Source: Azoarcus sp. (lineage in GTDB: Bacteria > Pseudomonadota > Gammaproteobacteria > Burkholderiales > Rhodocyclaceae). Taken from it: a stretch of DNA of 64,000 nt. This document shows positions 1 to 8,248 of this stretch, piece by piece (positions within the stretch are counted from its first letter, which is position 1; each line of letters begins with the position of its first letter). The notes under the pieces were generated by a model. It did not search any database. It saw nothing but the letters and a program-made list of their open reading frames with translations, and was not told the DNA's origin. Where the stretch lies: the NCBI GenBank assembly GCA_030656215.1, contig JAUSOD010000049.1, positions 1 through 64,000 on the forward strand, read 5' to 3'. Both the position numbers and the translations under genes were made by a program.

Positions 1-34
1 TCGCGCCCTTCGAATTACGCTTGATCGTGGTCAT
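1..34 (-). CDS. 5' fragment of a gene running off the left edge (possibly RidA family)
   Basis: An ATG on the minus strand at 32-34 follows a strong ribosome binding site (GGAGGGGG about 5 bases upstream) and reads MTTIKRNSKGA before the window ends. RidA-family enamine/imine deaminases often begin in a similar way, but eleven residues are too few to assign a family. The start itself is well supported by the binding site; the identity is a guess. Confidence 0.45.
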   Translation of the reverse strand, partial: MTTIKRNSKGA

Positions 35-247
35 GGCTGCCCCCTCCACAGGGTTAAAGGTCGATCGGTAATCAACCTTAGCCATGGCCACCCGCGCCTT
101 CCAATCGAAGGCGCTTCTGCACACACTTCTGAACACTACCCTTGTTTCCCCGATGACACCTTTTCAGCGGGCGCTCTCGATAGCCCGCTGCCGGGACTCG
201 CCGGCGCACCTCATGCAAGTACCCCGAGCGCGGTTACGAAGGCGAGC

Positions 248-1252
248 TCACGATTGCCACAGCGGCGGCTCATCCATCAGCGCGATCTGCTCACGCAGTT
301 CGAGGATGCGGTCCTGCCAGTAGCGTTGGGTGTCGAACCAGGGGAAGGCGGCAGGAAAGGCCGGGTCGTCCCAGCGGCGGGCGATCCAGGCCGAATAGTG
401 GATCAGGCGCAGCGTGCGCAGCGCCTCGACCAGATGCAGTTCGCGCGGCGCGAAGGCCATGAAGTCTTCGTAGCCGGCAAGGATGTGGGCAAGTTGTGCG
501 CTTTGCTCCTCGCGCTCGCCCGACAGCAGCATCCACAGGTCCTGCACCGCGGGGCCGCTGCGTGCGTCGTCGAAGTCGACGAACTGTGGCCCGCCGCCTT
601 CGCCTTGTTGCCACAGCACATTGCCCATGTGACAGTCGCCATGCAGGCGCAACTTTCTGACCGCACCGGCACGCTCGAAACAGCGCCGAACGCCGTCGAG
701 TGCCTGTTCGGAGGTGCTCTTCCAGGCGGGCAGCAGGTCGGGCGGGATGAAGTCGTGGGCCAGCAACCAGCTGCGCGGCTCGTCGCCGAAGCTGGCGATG
801 TCCAGTGCAGGGCGTGCCTTGAACGGCTTGAGTGCGCCCACTGCGTGGATCCGACCGATGAAGCGCCCCAACCATTCGAGCGTGGCAGGGTCGGAAAGCT
901 CCGGTGCCCGTCCGGAAAGGCGCGGGAACAGCGCGAAACGCATCTCGCGATGGCAGTGCAGGGTGCGCCCGGCGATTTCGATCGGCTGCGCCACCGGGAT
1001 CTCGCGCTCGGCGAGTTCCGCGGTGTAGGTGTGCTCTTCCTGGATCGCCTGGTCGCTCCAGCGTGCCGGGCGATAGAACTTGACCACCTGCATCGGCCCG
1101 TCTTCGATACCGATCTGGTAGACGCGGTTCTCGTAGCTGTTGAGCGCCAGCAGGCGACCATCCGGTCGCAGGCCGACGCTCTCCAGTGCATCGAGTACAA
1201 AGTCGGGCGTCAGCCCCGAGAAGGGCGCCTTGCCGGCCGGCGCTTCCCGCAC
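248..1252 (-). CDS. srkA: Stress response kinase A (SrkA/RdoA/YihE)
   Basis: This 334-residue protein matches the SrkA family of protein kinases with a choline-kinase-like fold, which protect cells during envelope and oxidative stress. It shows the family N-terminus (LNSYENRVYQ, residues 38-46), the ATP-side lysine in VVKFYRPARW (about 57-65), the catalytic loop HGDCHMGNVLW (204-214, Asp206) and the metal-binding VDFDDARSGPAVQDLWML segment (from 225). Length is as expected. The start is a GTG directly abutting the stop of the upstream helicase gene (TGA then GTG), so the two are almost certainly co-transcribed and perhaps translationally coupled. No alternative ATG lies nearby. Confidence 0.93.
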   Translation of the reverse strand: MREAPAGKAPFSGLTPDFVLDALESVGLRPDGRLLALNSYENRVYQIGIEDGPMQVVKFYRPARWSDQAIQEEHTYTAELAEREIPVAQPIEIAGRTLHCHREMRFALFPRLSGRAPELSDPATLEWLGRFIGRIHAVGALKPFKARPALDIASFGDEPRSWLLAHDFIPPDLLPAWKSTSEQALDGVRRCFERAGAVRKLRLHGDCHMGNVLWQQGEGGGPQFVDFDDARSGPAVQDLWMLLSGEREEQSAQLAHILAGYEDFMAFAPRELHLVEALRTLRLIHYSAWIARRWDDPAFPAAFPWFDTQRYWQDRILELREQIALMDEPPLWQS

Positions 1253-3331
1253 TCAGTCTTCCTTGCGCTTCTTCGGTTTTCCGGCGGAGAAGGGCGATGA
1301 CGGACCGGCGCCGGGGCCCGAGCGTGGCGGGGCCCGATCGTCGCGGCGCGGTGCGCCCTGGTCCCACGGCTTCTTGCCCGGCGCGCCGGGCTTGCCGTAG
1401 GTGCCTGCGGGCTTGCTCCAGGCCGGCTTGCCTTCCTTGCCGGCGGCCGGGCGCGAAGCTCGCTCCGGTGGGGTCCCGGGTGCGCCTTCGGTACGACGCG
1501 AGCCATGTTCGCGGCGCGGCGCATCGTCGCGATACGGACTGTGCTCCTTGCGCGGGGCCTCGTCGCGGCGAGGCGCATCCTCACGCGGAGGACGTCGGTT
1601 TGCCGGGACCGTGGCCGCTTCGTCGTCGGTGAGCGGGCGGATGTTGAGTGCGCACTGACGAACGCGGGTGCGTTTGAGCAGGCCGATAAGGTCGTCGGGC
1701 AGATTGGCCGGCAGTTCGACGGTGGAAAAATCGTTGAACAGGTGGATCTGGCCGATGAAACGGCCGTCGATGCCACCTTCGTTGGCGATTGCGCCGACGA
1801 TTTCCTTCGGGCTCGCGCCCTGGTCGCGGCCGACCTCGATCCGGTAGCGCACCAGCGCGCCGTCGGCAAAGGAGCGGCGGCGGGCGAGAATTTCGTCGCG
1901 GTTCGGCCGCGGCGTGCGGTCGCGGGCCACACCGGTGGTGAAGAGTTCTTCACGCGGCGGGCGTCCGCCCGACTGCGTGGGCGCGGTGGCCAGATCCCAG
2001 CCACGTCCGGCCTCTTCGATCTGCAAGGGGCGTTCGCGCTGGGCAAGATAAGCCAGCGCCGCGGCGATTTCGTGGGCGTCGAGCGTATGCTCTTCGGCGA
2101 GGCTGTTGACCACGTCCATGAAGAAGCCGAGGTCCTGCCCGGCCAGCGTGTCGACGACGAGCTGCTTGAACTGGTTCACCCGCAGGCTGGAGACTTCCTC
2201 GCGGCTGGGCAGGGCGATCGGTTCGATCGGCTGGCGGGTGGCGCGCTCGATGACCTTGAGCATGCGCGTTTCGCGCGGGGCGACGAACAGGATCGCCGAA
2301 CCCTCGCGACCGGCACGGCCGGTGCGGCCGATGCGGTGTACATAGGCTTCGGTGTCGTATGGGATGTCGTAGTTGATGACGTGGCTCACGCGCGGCACAT
2401 CGATGCCGCGGGCGGCGACGTCGGTGGCAACGACGATGTCGAGCGCGCCGTTCTTGAGCTGCTCGATCACGCGTTCGCGCAGGCCTTGAGTCATGTCGCC
2501 GTTGAGCGCCGCTGCGGCGTAGCCGCGGGCAGCGAGCTTGTCGGCGAGCTCTTCGGTGGAAATCTTGGTGCGGACGAAAACGAGGGCGGCGTCGAAGGTT
2601 TCTTCGGCGTCGAGGATGCGGGTCAGCGCATCGAGTTTGTCCACGCCGCGCACCAGCCAGTAGCGCTGGCGGATCTTGGCGACGGTGGACGTTGCCGAAC
2701 GAATCTTGATTTCTTCCGGTTCGCGCAGGTGGCGGCGGGCGACGTCGCGGATCGCGCTCGGCATCGTGGCCGAGAACAGTGCGGTCTGCCGCGTCGCGGG
2801 GATGTGCTCGAGGATCCATTCGACGTCGTCGATGAAGCCCATGCGCAGCATCTCGTCGCCCTCGTCCAGCACCAGCGTCTTGAGCGCATCGAGCTTGAGG
2901 CTGCCACGCTCCAGGTGGTCCATGACCCGGCCCGGGGTGCCGACAATGACATGGGCGCCGCGTGTCAGCTGGCGCAGTTGGATCACCATGCTCTGGCCGC
3001 CGTAGATCGGCAGCACATGGAAGTTCTTCATGTGGTGCGCGTACTTGGCAAAAGCCTCGGCCACCTGGATCGCGAGTTCGCGGGTGGGAGTGAGCACCAG
3101 TACCTGCGGGCGGGTGTCGGCGAGGTCGAGCTTGGCCAGCAGTGGCAAGGCGAAGGCAGCGGTCTTTCCGGTGCCGGTCTGGGCTTCGCCGAGCAGGTCG
3201 CGGCCCTCGAGCAGGAGCGGAATACAGGCTGACTGGATGGGAGACGGGGTTTCGTAGCCGACTTCGGCGAGTGCCGAGAGCAGATTGTCGGGCAGGCCCA
3301 GTTGGGCAAAGGTTTCGATCGGTTCAGTCAT
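1253..3331 (-). CDS. deaD: DEAD-box ATP-dependent RNA helicase, DeaD/CsdA type
   Basis: A 692-residue DEAD-box helicase of the DeaD class, acting on structured RNA in ribosome assembly and mRNA turnover, notably in the cold. In order it has the Q motif near residues 8-37, Walker A AQTGTGKT (about 55), PTRELA, motif II, SAT, the HRIGRTGR motif VI (about 335), a DbpA-like RNA-binding domain (about 480-560), and a long Arg/Asp/Pro-rich basic tail of about 130 residues. Motif II reads VLDEGDEML instead of the usual DEAD, an Ala-to-Gly change visible in the DNA near 2850. It lies downstream of the csp gene and its terminator and runs directly into srkA. Confidence 0.93.
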   Translation of the reverse strand: MTEPIETFAQLGLPDNLLSALAEVGYETPSPIQSACIPLLLEGRDLLGEAQTGTGKTAAFALPLLAKLDLADTRPQVLVLTPTRELAIQVAEAFAKYAHHMKNFHVLPIYGGQSMVIQLRQLTRGAHVIVGTPGRVMDHLERGSLKLDALKTLVLDEGDEMLRMGFIDDVEWILEHIPATRQTALFSATMPSAIRDVARRHLREPEEIKIRSATSTVAKIRQRYWLVRGVDKLDALTRILDAEETFDAALVFVRTKISTEELADKLAARGYAAAALNGDMTQGLRERVIEQLKNGALDIVVATDVAARGIDVPRVSHVINYDIPYDTEAYVHRIGRTGRAGREGSAILFVAPRETRMLKVIERATRQPIEPIALPSREEVSSLRVNQFKQLVVDTLAGQDLGFFMDVVNSLAEEHTLDAHEIAAALAYLAQRERPLQIEEAGRGWDLATAPTQSGGRPPREELFTTGVARDRTPRPNRDEILARRRSFADGALVRYRIEVGRDQGASPKEIVGAIANEGGIDGRFIGQIHLFNDFSTVELPANLPDDLIGLLKRTRVRQCALNIRPLTDDEAATVPANRRPPREDAPRRDEAPRKEHSPYRDDAPRREHGSRRTEGAPGTPPERASRPAAGKEGKPAWSKPAGTYGKPGAPGKKPWDQGAPRRDDRAPPRSGPGAGPSSPFSAGKPKKRKED

Positions 3332-3422
3332 GGCTTAGGGGTCTGGCGTAGTGAGGCCGGGGCCGGGAGGGCGCGGTGATCTGCAGCCCGGACAATGTCC
3401 AAGTATGGCTGATCCGGCGCCA

Positions 3423-3454
3423 CAAAAACAAAAACGCGGCCCGAAGGCCGCGTT
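3423..3454 (-). terminator. Rho-independent terminator of the csp gene
   Basis: A perfect 9-bp stem (AACGCGGCC at 3433-3441 with GGCCGCGTT at 3446-3454) around a 4-base loop lies just downstream of the csp stop. On the minus strand it is followed by TTTTTGTTTTTG. It should limit read-through from csp into deaD. Confidence 0.9.
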
Positions 3455-3476
3455 CTGCTTAATCAGCTAGTGCTGA

Positions 3477-3686
3477 TCAGAGCGGGCGGATGTTAGCCGC
3501 TTGCAGGCCCTTGGGGCCGTTCTTGACTTCGAATTCGACGCGCTGGTTCTCGGCCAGGCTCTTGAAGCCCTTGCCTTGAATTTCGCTGAAGTGGGCGAAC
3601 AGGTCGTCACCACCTTGTTCCGGGGTGATGAAGCCGAAGCCCTTGGCGTCGTTGAACCACTTGACGGTACCGGTTTGAGTGCTCAT
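3477..3686 (-). CDS. Cold shock protein, CspA family
   Basis: A 69-residue single cold-shock domain protein, an RNA chaperone that melts mRNA secondary structure. RNP1 (KGFGFI, residues 15-20) and RNP2 (DLFAHF, about 28-33) are intact, as is the N-terminal GTVKWFN. The ATG is preceded by AAGGAAC at good spacing. It has its own strong terminator and a long AT-richer upstream region. Placement before a DeaD-type helicase fits a cold or RNA-structure role, though the terminator suggests mostly separate transcription. Which paralogue of the csp family it is cannot be told from sequence alone. Confidence 0.95.
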   Translation of the reverse strand: MSTQTGTVKWFNDAKGFGFITPEQGGDDLFAHFSEIQGKGFKSLAENQRVEFEVKNGPKGLQAANIRPL

Positions 3687-4001
3687 TTTGCGTTCCTTAA
3701 AAACATTTAAATAGGGCTTGCGCCCGGAGTGCAGGAACGATCAAGAAACGTATTGAGGGAATCAAACCGGAAAGTTCTTTGTACGAACACGCGGAAGCGA
3801 CACCACAAAAACAACTGCTTGAATCGACTGCGACGCCACAATACACGTTTTTGCTGGGGAGTGGGATTTTTTTTCATGCTGAACGCTTTGCTCCGATGCG
3901 GCTGTCGGGCTGCGCGAAGGTCAAATAGCTCGGGTCGCGGATTCAGGCACGCTCACAAGATGGGATAATGCGCGTCTTCAATTATCCAGTCCGGACTTCA
4001 G
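3687..4001. other. Intergenic region between divergent csp and rbgA genes
   Basis: About 315 bases with no convincing gene. The left part carries the csp ribosome binding site and probably a long csp leader; it is less GC-rich than its surroundings and contains a run of eight T at about 3868-3875. Toward the right, GATAAT at 3964-3969 with TTCAGG 16 bases upstream is a weak sigma-70-like candidate for the rbgA gene. I see no clear hairpin terminator here. Confidence 0.5.
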
Positions 4002-4931
4002 ATGCCCATCCAGTGGTTCCCCGGTCACATGAATTCGGCGCGCAGGAAAGCTGCCGAAACCCTGGCCGCGATCGATGTCGTCATCGAGGTGACCGATGCC
4101 CGCCTGCCCGAGGCCAGCAGCAACCCGATGATTGCGGAGTTGCGCCAGTTTCGTAATCGACCCTGCCTCAAGCTGCTGAACAAGGTGGATCTGGCCGACC
4201 CCGAGGCAACCCGGGCGTGGATGGATTTCTACAATCGTCAGCCCGGAGTCAAAGCGGTGGCGATCTCGGCCAAGAAGCCGGCCGATGTGAACCGCATTCC
4301 GGCCTTGTGCCGCCAGCTTGCACCCCACCGCAACGACGGCACCAAGCCCTTGCGCATGATCCTGATGGGCATTCCCAACGTGGGCAAGTCGACGCTGATG
4401 AATGCGCTCATCAAGCGCAAGGTGGCCAAGGTGGGTGATGAACCCGCGGTGACCAAGGGACAACAGACGCTCGACCTTGGCCCCGGCATGACGCTGACCG
4501 ACACGCCCGGCCTGATGTGGCCAAAGATCACCTACGATTCCGACGGCTTCATGCTCGCCGCCAGTCACGCGATCGGGCGCAATGCGGTAATCGACGAGGA
4601 GGTGGCGACCTTCCTCGGCGAGATCCTGCTTGCCCGCTACCCGGCGCTGCTTGCCGCGCGTTACCGCATCGACCCGAGCGCCTTCGATGGCCCGGCCCTG
4701 CTGGAGGAAGTGGGCCGGCGCCGCGGCTGCCTGCAAAAGGGTGGCGGACTCGATCTGGAAAAAGCCGCACAACTCCTGTTGCTCGACTATCGCAGTGGTG
4801 CGCTGGGCAAGATCAGCCTGGAGACGCCGGACACCCGTGCGCTGATGGTGGCAGAGGCGCTTGCCAACGGACCGACGCCGGTCAATCCGGATCTGGCGCC
4901 GGATGACGACGAGGACGACATGGAGGAGTGA
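4002..4931 (+). CDS. rbgA: Ribosome biogenesis GTPase, RbgA/YlqF family
   Basis: A 309-residue circularly permuted GTPase of the YlqF/RbgA family that acts in late assembly of the large ribosomal subunit. The motif order is permuted: G4 NKVD (about residues 60-63) and G5-like SAKK (about 88) come before G1 GIPNVGKST (about 123-131), then the G2 threonine region and G3 DTPG (about 167). The N-terminal IQWFPGHM is the family signature. The tail is acidic (DDDEDDMEE). It is a single gene convergent with the sensor kinase operon to its right. Confidence 0.9.
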   Translation: MPIQWFPGHMNSARRKAAETLAAIDVVIEVTDARLPEASSNPMIAELRQFRNRPCLKLLNKVDLADPEATRAWMDFYNRQPGVKAVAISAKKPADVNRIPALCRQLAPHRNDGTKPLRMILMGIPNVGKSTLMNALIKRKVAKVGDEPAVTKGQQTLDLGPGMTLTDTPGLMWPKITYDSDGFMLAASHAIGRNAVIDEEVATFLGEILLARYPALLAARYRIDPSAFDGPALLEEVGRRRGCLQKGGGLDLEKAAQLLLLDYRSGALGKISLETPDTRALMVAEALANGPTPVNPDLAPDDDEDDMEE

Positions 4932-5026
4932 GCGCGAGCACCGGGTGCGTCCGCGTCACGTTCGGGATGGGCGGAGATGGAGGTGAAAGGGGGTTGCAAG
5001 GCTCCCGGCGTTTCGCCTGTTGCGAC

Positions 5027-8000
5027 TCAGGCCGCCGTTCCAGGTTGCAGGCCCAGGACGGTGAGTAGTTCATTGATCGTGATCGGTTTGATCAGCAGGT
5101 CGTCAAAACCCCGTTCCATGATCCGGTTCTTCTCTTCTTTCATGGCATGGGCGGTGTAGGCAACGACATGCAGATCCTTGAGGCGTGGGTCCTGACGTAT
5201 GCGCTCACAGACCTCTTCGCCGGAGATGCCGGGCATGCTGATATCGAGCAGGACGCTGTCGGGCTTCTCGCGGCTTAGATAGTCGAGGGCCTCCTCACCG
5301 CTGGCGGCGAGCGTTACGGTGCATCCTTGCTTGCGGAGGATGGCCGAGGGCAGGAGCCGGTTTGCAGCCTGGTCATCAACGATGAGTACGTGCATGTTCT
5401 GTTTTGCCGGACGCGGTCGGGGCTGAGGTTGCAGGGGAAGATCAAGCCCCTGTTTCTTGCGGCTGGCGGCGAGCCAGCGGTTCACACAACTGGCCAATAA
5501 CTGGGGATTGATCGGTTTGGTCAGGTAATCGTCCATGCCGGCGGCAGCAGCCTCGTCGCGATCGCTGTCCATGGCGTTGGCGGTCATCGCAATGACGGGA
5601 ACGGCGGGGTCCAGGATTTTGCCCGAGCCGGCACGAATCGCCCGAGTTGCCTCCAGTCCGTCCATTACAGGCATTCTACAGTCCATCAGCACCAGGTCGT
5701 AGCGGCGCAATGCAAGCATCTGTAGCGCTTCCTGGCCGTCATTGGCGACCTCCACAGAGTGACCGAATTTCTTCAGCAGGAGCATTGCAAGGCGCTGGTT
5801 GATCGGCGTGTCCTCGACCAGCAGGATGTTGCCGCCATCTGTCGGGCTTGCGCCAGGCGATGAGCCCAGCGGGGAAGAGGCTGCGCCTGAAACCTGGGTC
5901 AGGCCGAAGATCGTCTGGAGACAGTTTTGCAAGGCCTTGTCTTTGACCGGCTTCGGAAGGCAGCCGGCAAACCCTTTCGCCATCAGGGCACCAGATTCGG
6001 CGCGCAGGCTTACGGGCAGGAGCAGCACCAGGGGCAAGGTGCTCAGCGCGGGGTCTGACTTGATCCGAAAACCGAGATCCTGGCCACTGATTTGCGGCAT
6101 CCGCATGTCGAGGATGGCTGCGTCCGGGAGCGTTCCCTGCGCAGTCGCGTCGCGTAGCAGCGCCAGTGCCTCCTCCGCTCCCGATGCCTGCAGGACGTCG
6201 CACTGCCAGCCGACCAGCAAGGTTTCGAGTACGCGGCGGCTTGTGGCGTTGTCGTCCACCACCAGCAGGCGTCGTCCGGCAAGTGCATTGCCTGCGCCTG
6301 CAGCGGCCTGACGCGGCTGCAGGCCAAGAGGCAGTTCCAGCCAGAACGTGGAGCCGCTGCCGACGCAACTTGTGACGCCGATTTCTCCCCCCATCAATTC
6401 CGTCAGCCGTTTTGCAATCGACAGGCCCAGCCCGGTGCCACCAAACCGGCGGGCAATTGAGCTGTCGGCTTGGGTGAATGGCGAAAACAGGGCGTTGAGG
6501 CGTTCGGGTGAAATGCCGACGCCGCTATCTCGAACCTCGAACCGCAGGCGAGCTGCGGTGCTGGCTCGGCTGACGACAGTGACAGAGAGTTCGACTTCGC
6601 CCTGCGCGGTGAATTTCACCGCGTTTCCGGTCAGATTCAGCAGGATCTGACGCAGCCGGCCAGGGTCGCTGCGCAACAGCACAGGGACATCGGGCTTCAC
6701 CCAGCAGGTCAGTTCGAGGTCTTTCTCTTCGGCGCGCAGTGCGAGGATGTTGCCGATATCGTTGATCAGCGCACCGAGGTCAAAATCGATAGTCTCGATG
6801 TCCAGTTTTCCCGCCTCGATCTTGGAAAAGTCGAGGATATCGTCGATCAATCCGAGGAGCGCTTCGGCGCTGGTCTTGACCGTTTCCGCGTAGTCCTTCT
6901 GCTCGTCGTCGAGTCGAGTGGCAAGAAGCAGGTCGGTCATGCCGATCACCCCGTTCATCGGGGTCCGGATTTCGTGGCTCATGTTGGCCAGGAAGTCGCC
7001 CTTGCTACGGTTGGCCGTTTCGGCTGCCTGGCTGGCAAGCTTAAGATCGGTGATGTCGATACAGAAGCCCACAACGTGTCCGGTTGCGGTTGGCCGGTCG
7101 ACGATGCGCAGCCACCGCCCGTCCTGGGTGTGGATTTCCATTGACTGCGGGTTAAGACGGCGTTCGTCGACCCAGCGGTTGATCCAGGCGTCTTCGGCAT
7201 CGGGAGGCGGGGGAAAAAGGCCCTTTGCAATCGCGCCGCGAATGATATCTGCGAAAGTGATGCCTTCCGGAATGGCACCGGCGGCGAGCCCGACGATTTG
7301 TCGGTACTTCTCGTTGCAGAAAAGCAGACTGTCGTCGGCGTCGTAAAGCACGAAGGCTTCGTCGATCGCTTCAATCGCGGTACTTAATGTTTCCTCGCTC
7401 TGATTGAGCGCCGCATTGGCGGCCGCACGCTCGCGCGCCCGCGATTCGGCCAACGAGCGCGCGAGCGTGTTGATTGCCTCAACGATCTCTCCGGTTTCAC
7501 CGCGCAGCGGGGGAATGCTGCGCGACAGGTCCTTCTCCATCTCGGTCAGCCCCGCCTTGATGAGATCGACGTCGCGGGTCAGTCGGGTGATGACGAAGTA
7601 AATGCAGATCAGCGAAATCAGCAAGGCGAGCGAAGTGAAACCATAGATCGTGGACTGCATGCTCGCCACTTCCCGATCGATGCTGTCGAGCAACTCGTTG
7701 GCCCAGATGTAGCCCACGACTTCGCCCTGCTCTCGAATCGGCATCATCGCGTTCATGATATTGCCGCGCACCTGGGGGCCGCTATGTACATCGGGCGCCC
7801 CGTTCTCCATTACGCGGCGTCCAGGATGGTCCAGGCCGATCGCCGTGCCGATCTTCTGGCCGTTCTCGGCCTCCGGCCCATAGGTCAGGATGGCGTCGAG
7901 CGTGCGGTGGTAATAGCCGACGCCGATGCCGGGAAATGCGCGCGCCACGTCCTCGGTGTAGCGCCAGAGCTTGTCGTGGAGTTGCCTGATGCGCTCGCTG

Positions 8001-8248
8001 CGGCTGGTGGCGGCGCCGCTGGGGTCCGCAGACAGCGCGGAAAATCCACCAGTGCTGTCGAGATGGATCTGCAGCAACTGGGTTGCACCATACAGATGAG
8101 ACCGCTTCTCGAGTAATAGCGCGTCCTTGCCGCTGAGCGTAAGAATGTAGCCGGCAATGATGATCGACAGGCTTACTGCAGGAATCATCAACAGCATCAG
8201 CCGCACGCGCAGGGTCTTCGGCCACCAGTTGCGCAGCACCTTGCTCAT
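5027..8248 (-). CDS. Hybrid sensor histidine kinase with three receiver domains
   Basis: A 1073-residue membrane-bound hybrid kinase. Visible in order: TM1 (about 16-38), a periplasmic Cache-like sensor (about 40-195), TM2 (about 200-222), a HAMP-like linker, a PAS domain (about 285-400), HisKA with phosphoacceptor His425 in MSHEIRTPMNG, HATPase with N box and GGTGLGLS (about 603-610), then three receivers. Phosphorylatable aspartates are Asp714 (weakest receiver, LLLP in place of the usual Thr region), Asp856 and Asp1002; each receiver keeps its lysine (766, 911, 1054). No Hpt or output domain is present. Its ATG overlaps the stop of the upstream kinase gene (ATGA), so the two form an operon. 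The ligand is unknown. Confidence 0.9.
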   Translation of the reverse strand: MSKVLRNWWPKTLRVRLMLLMIPAVSLSIIIAGYILTLSGKDALLLEKRSHLYGATQLLQIHLDSTGGFSALSADPSGAATSRSERIRQLHDKLWRYTEDVARAFPGIGVGYYHRTLDAILTYGPEAENGQKIGTAIGLDHPGRRVMENGAPDVHSGPQVRGNIMNAMMPIREQGEVVGYIWANELLDSIDREVASMQSTIYGFTSLALLISLICIYFVITRLTRDVDLIKAGLTEMEKDLSRSIPPLRGETGEIVEAINTLARSLAESRARERAAANAALNQSEETLSTAIEAIDEAFVLYDADDSLLFCNEKYRQIVGLAAGAIPEGITFADIIRGAIAKGLFPPPPDAEDAWINRWVDERRLNPQSMEIHTQDGRWLRIVDRPTATGHVVGFCIDITDLKLASQAAETANRSKGDFLANMSHEIRTPMNGVIGMTDLLLATRLDDEQKDYAETVKTSAEALLGLIDDILDFSKIEAGKLDIETIDFDLGALINDIGNILALRAEEKDLELTCWVKPDVPVLLRSDPGRLRQILLNLTGNAVKFTAQGEVELSVTVVSRASTAARLRFEVRDSGVGISPERLNALFSPFTQADSSIARRFGGTGLGLSIAKRLTELMGGEIGVTSCVGSGSTFWLELPLGLQPRQAAAGAGNALAGRRLLVVDDNATSRRVLETLLVGWQCDVLQASGAEEALALLRDATAQGTLPDAAILDMRMPQISGQDLGFRIKSDPALSTLPLVLLLPVSLRAESGALMAKGFAGCLPKPVKDKALQNCLQTIFGLTQVSGAASSPLGSSPGASPTDGGNILLVEDTPINQRLAMLLLKKFGHSVEVANDGQEALQMLALRRYDLVLMDCRMPVMDGLEATRAIRAGSGKILDPAVPVIAMTANAMDSDRDEAAAAGMDDYLTKPINPQLLASCVNRWLAASRKKQGLDLPLQPQPRPRPAKQNMHVLIVDDQAANRLLPSAILRKQGCTVTLAASGEEALDYLSREKPDSVLLDISMPGISGEEVCERIRQDPRLKDLHVVAYTAHAMKEEKNRIMERGFDDLLIKPITINELLTVLGLQPGTAA

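Noticed and set aside
165-190. Hairpin CAGCGGGC/GCCCGCTG downstream of srkA as a terminator
   Set aside because: An 8-bp stem exists, but neither strand has a T-run after it, so intrinsic termination is not supported.
1505-3232. Long plus-strand open frame (575 codons) opposite the helicase gene
   Set aside because: It is the reverse of deaD in a GC-rich genome; the translation has no domain-like sequence and no ribosome binding site of note.
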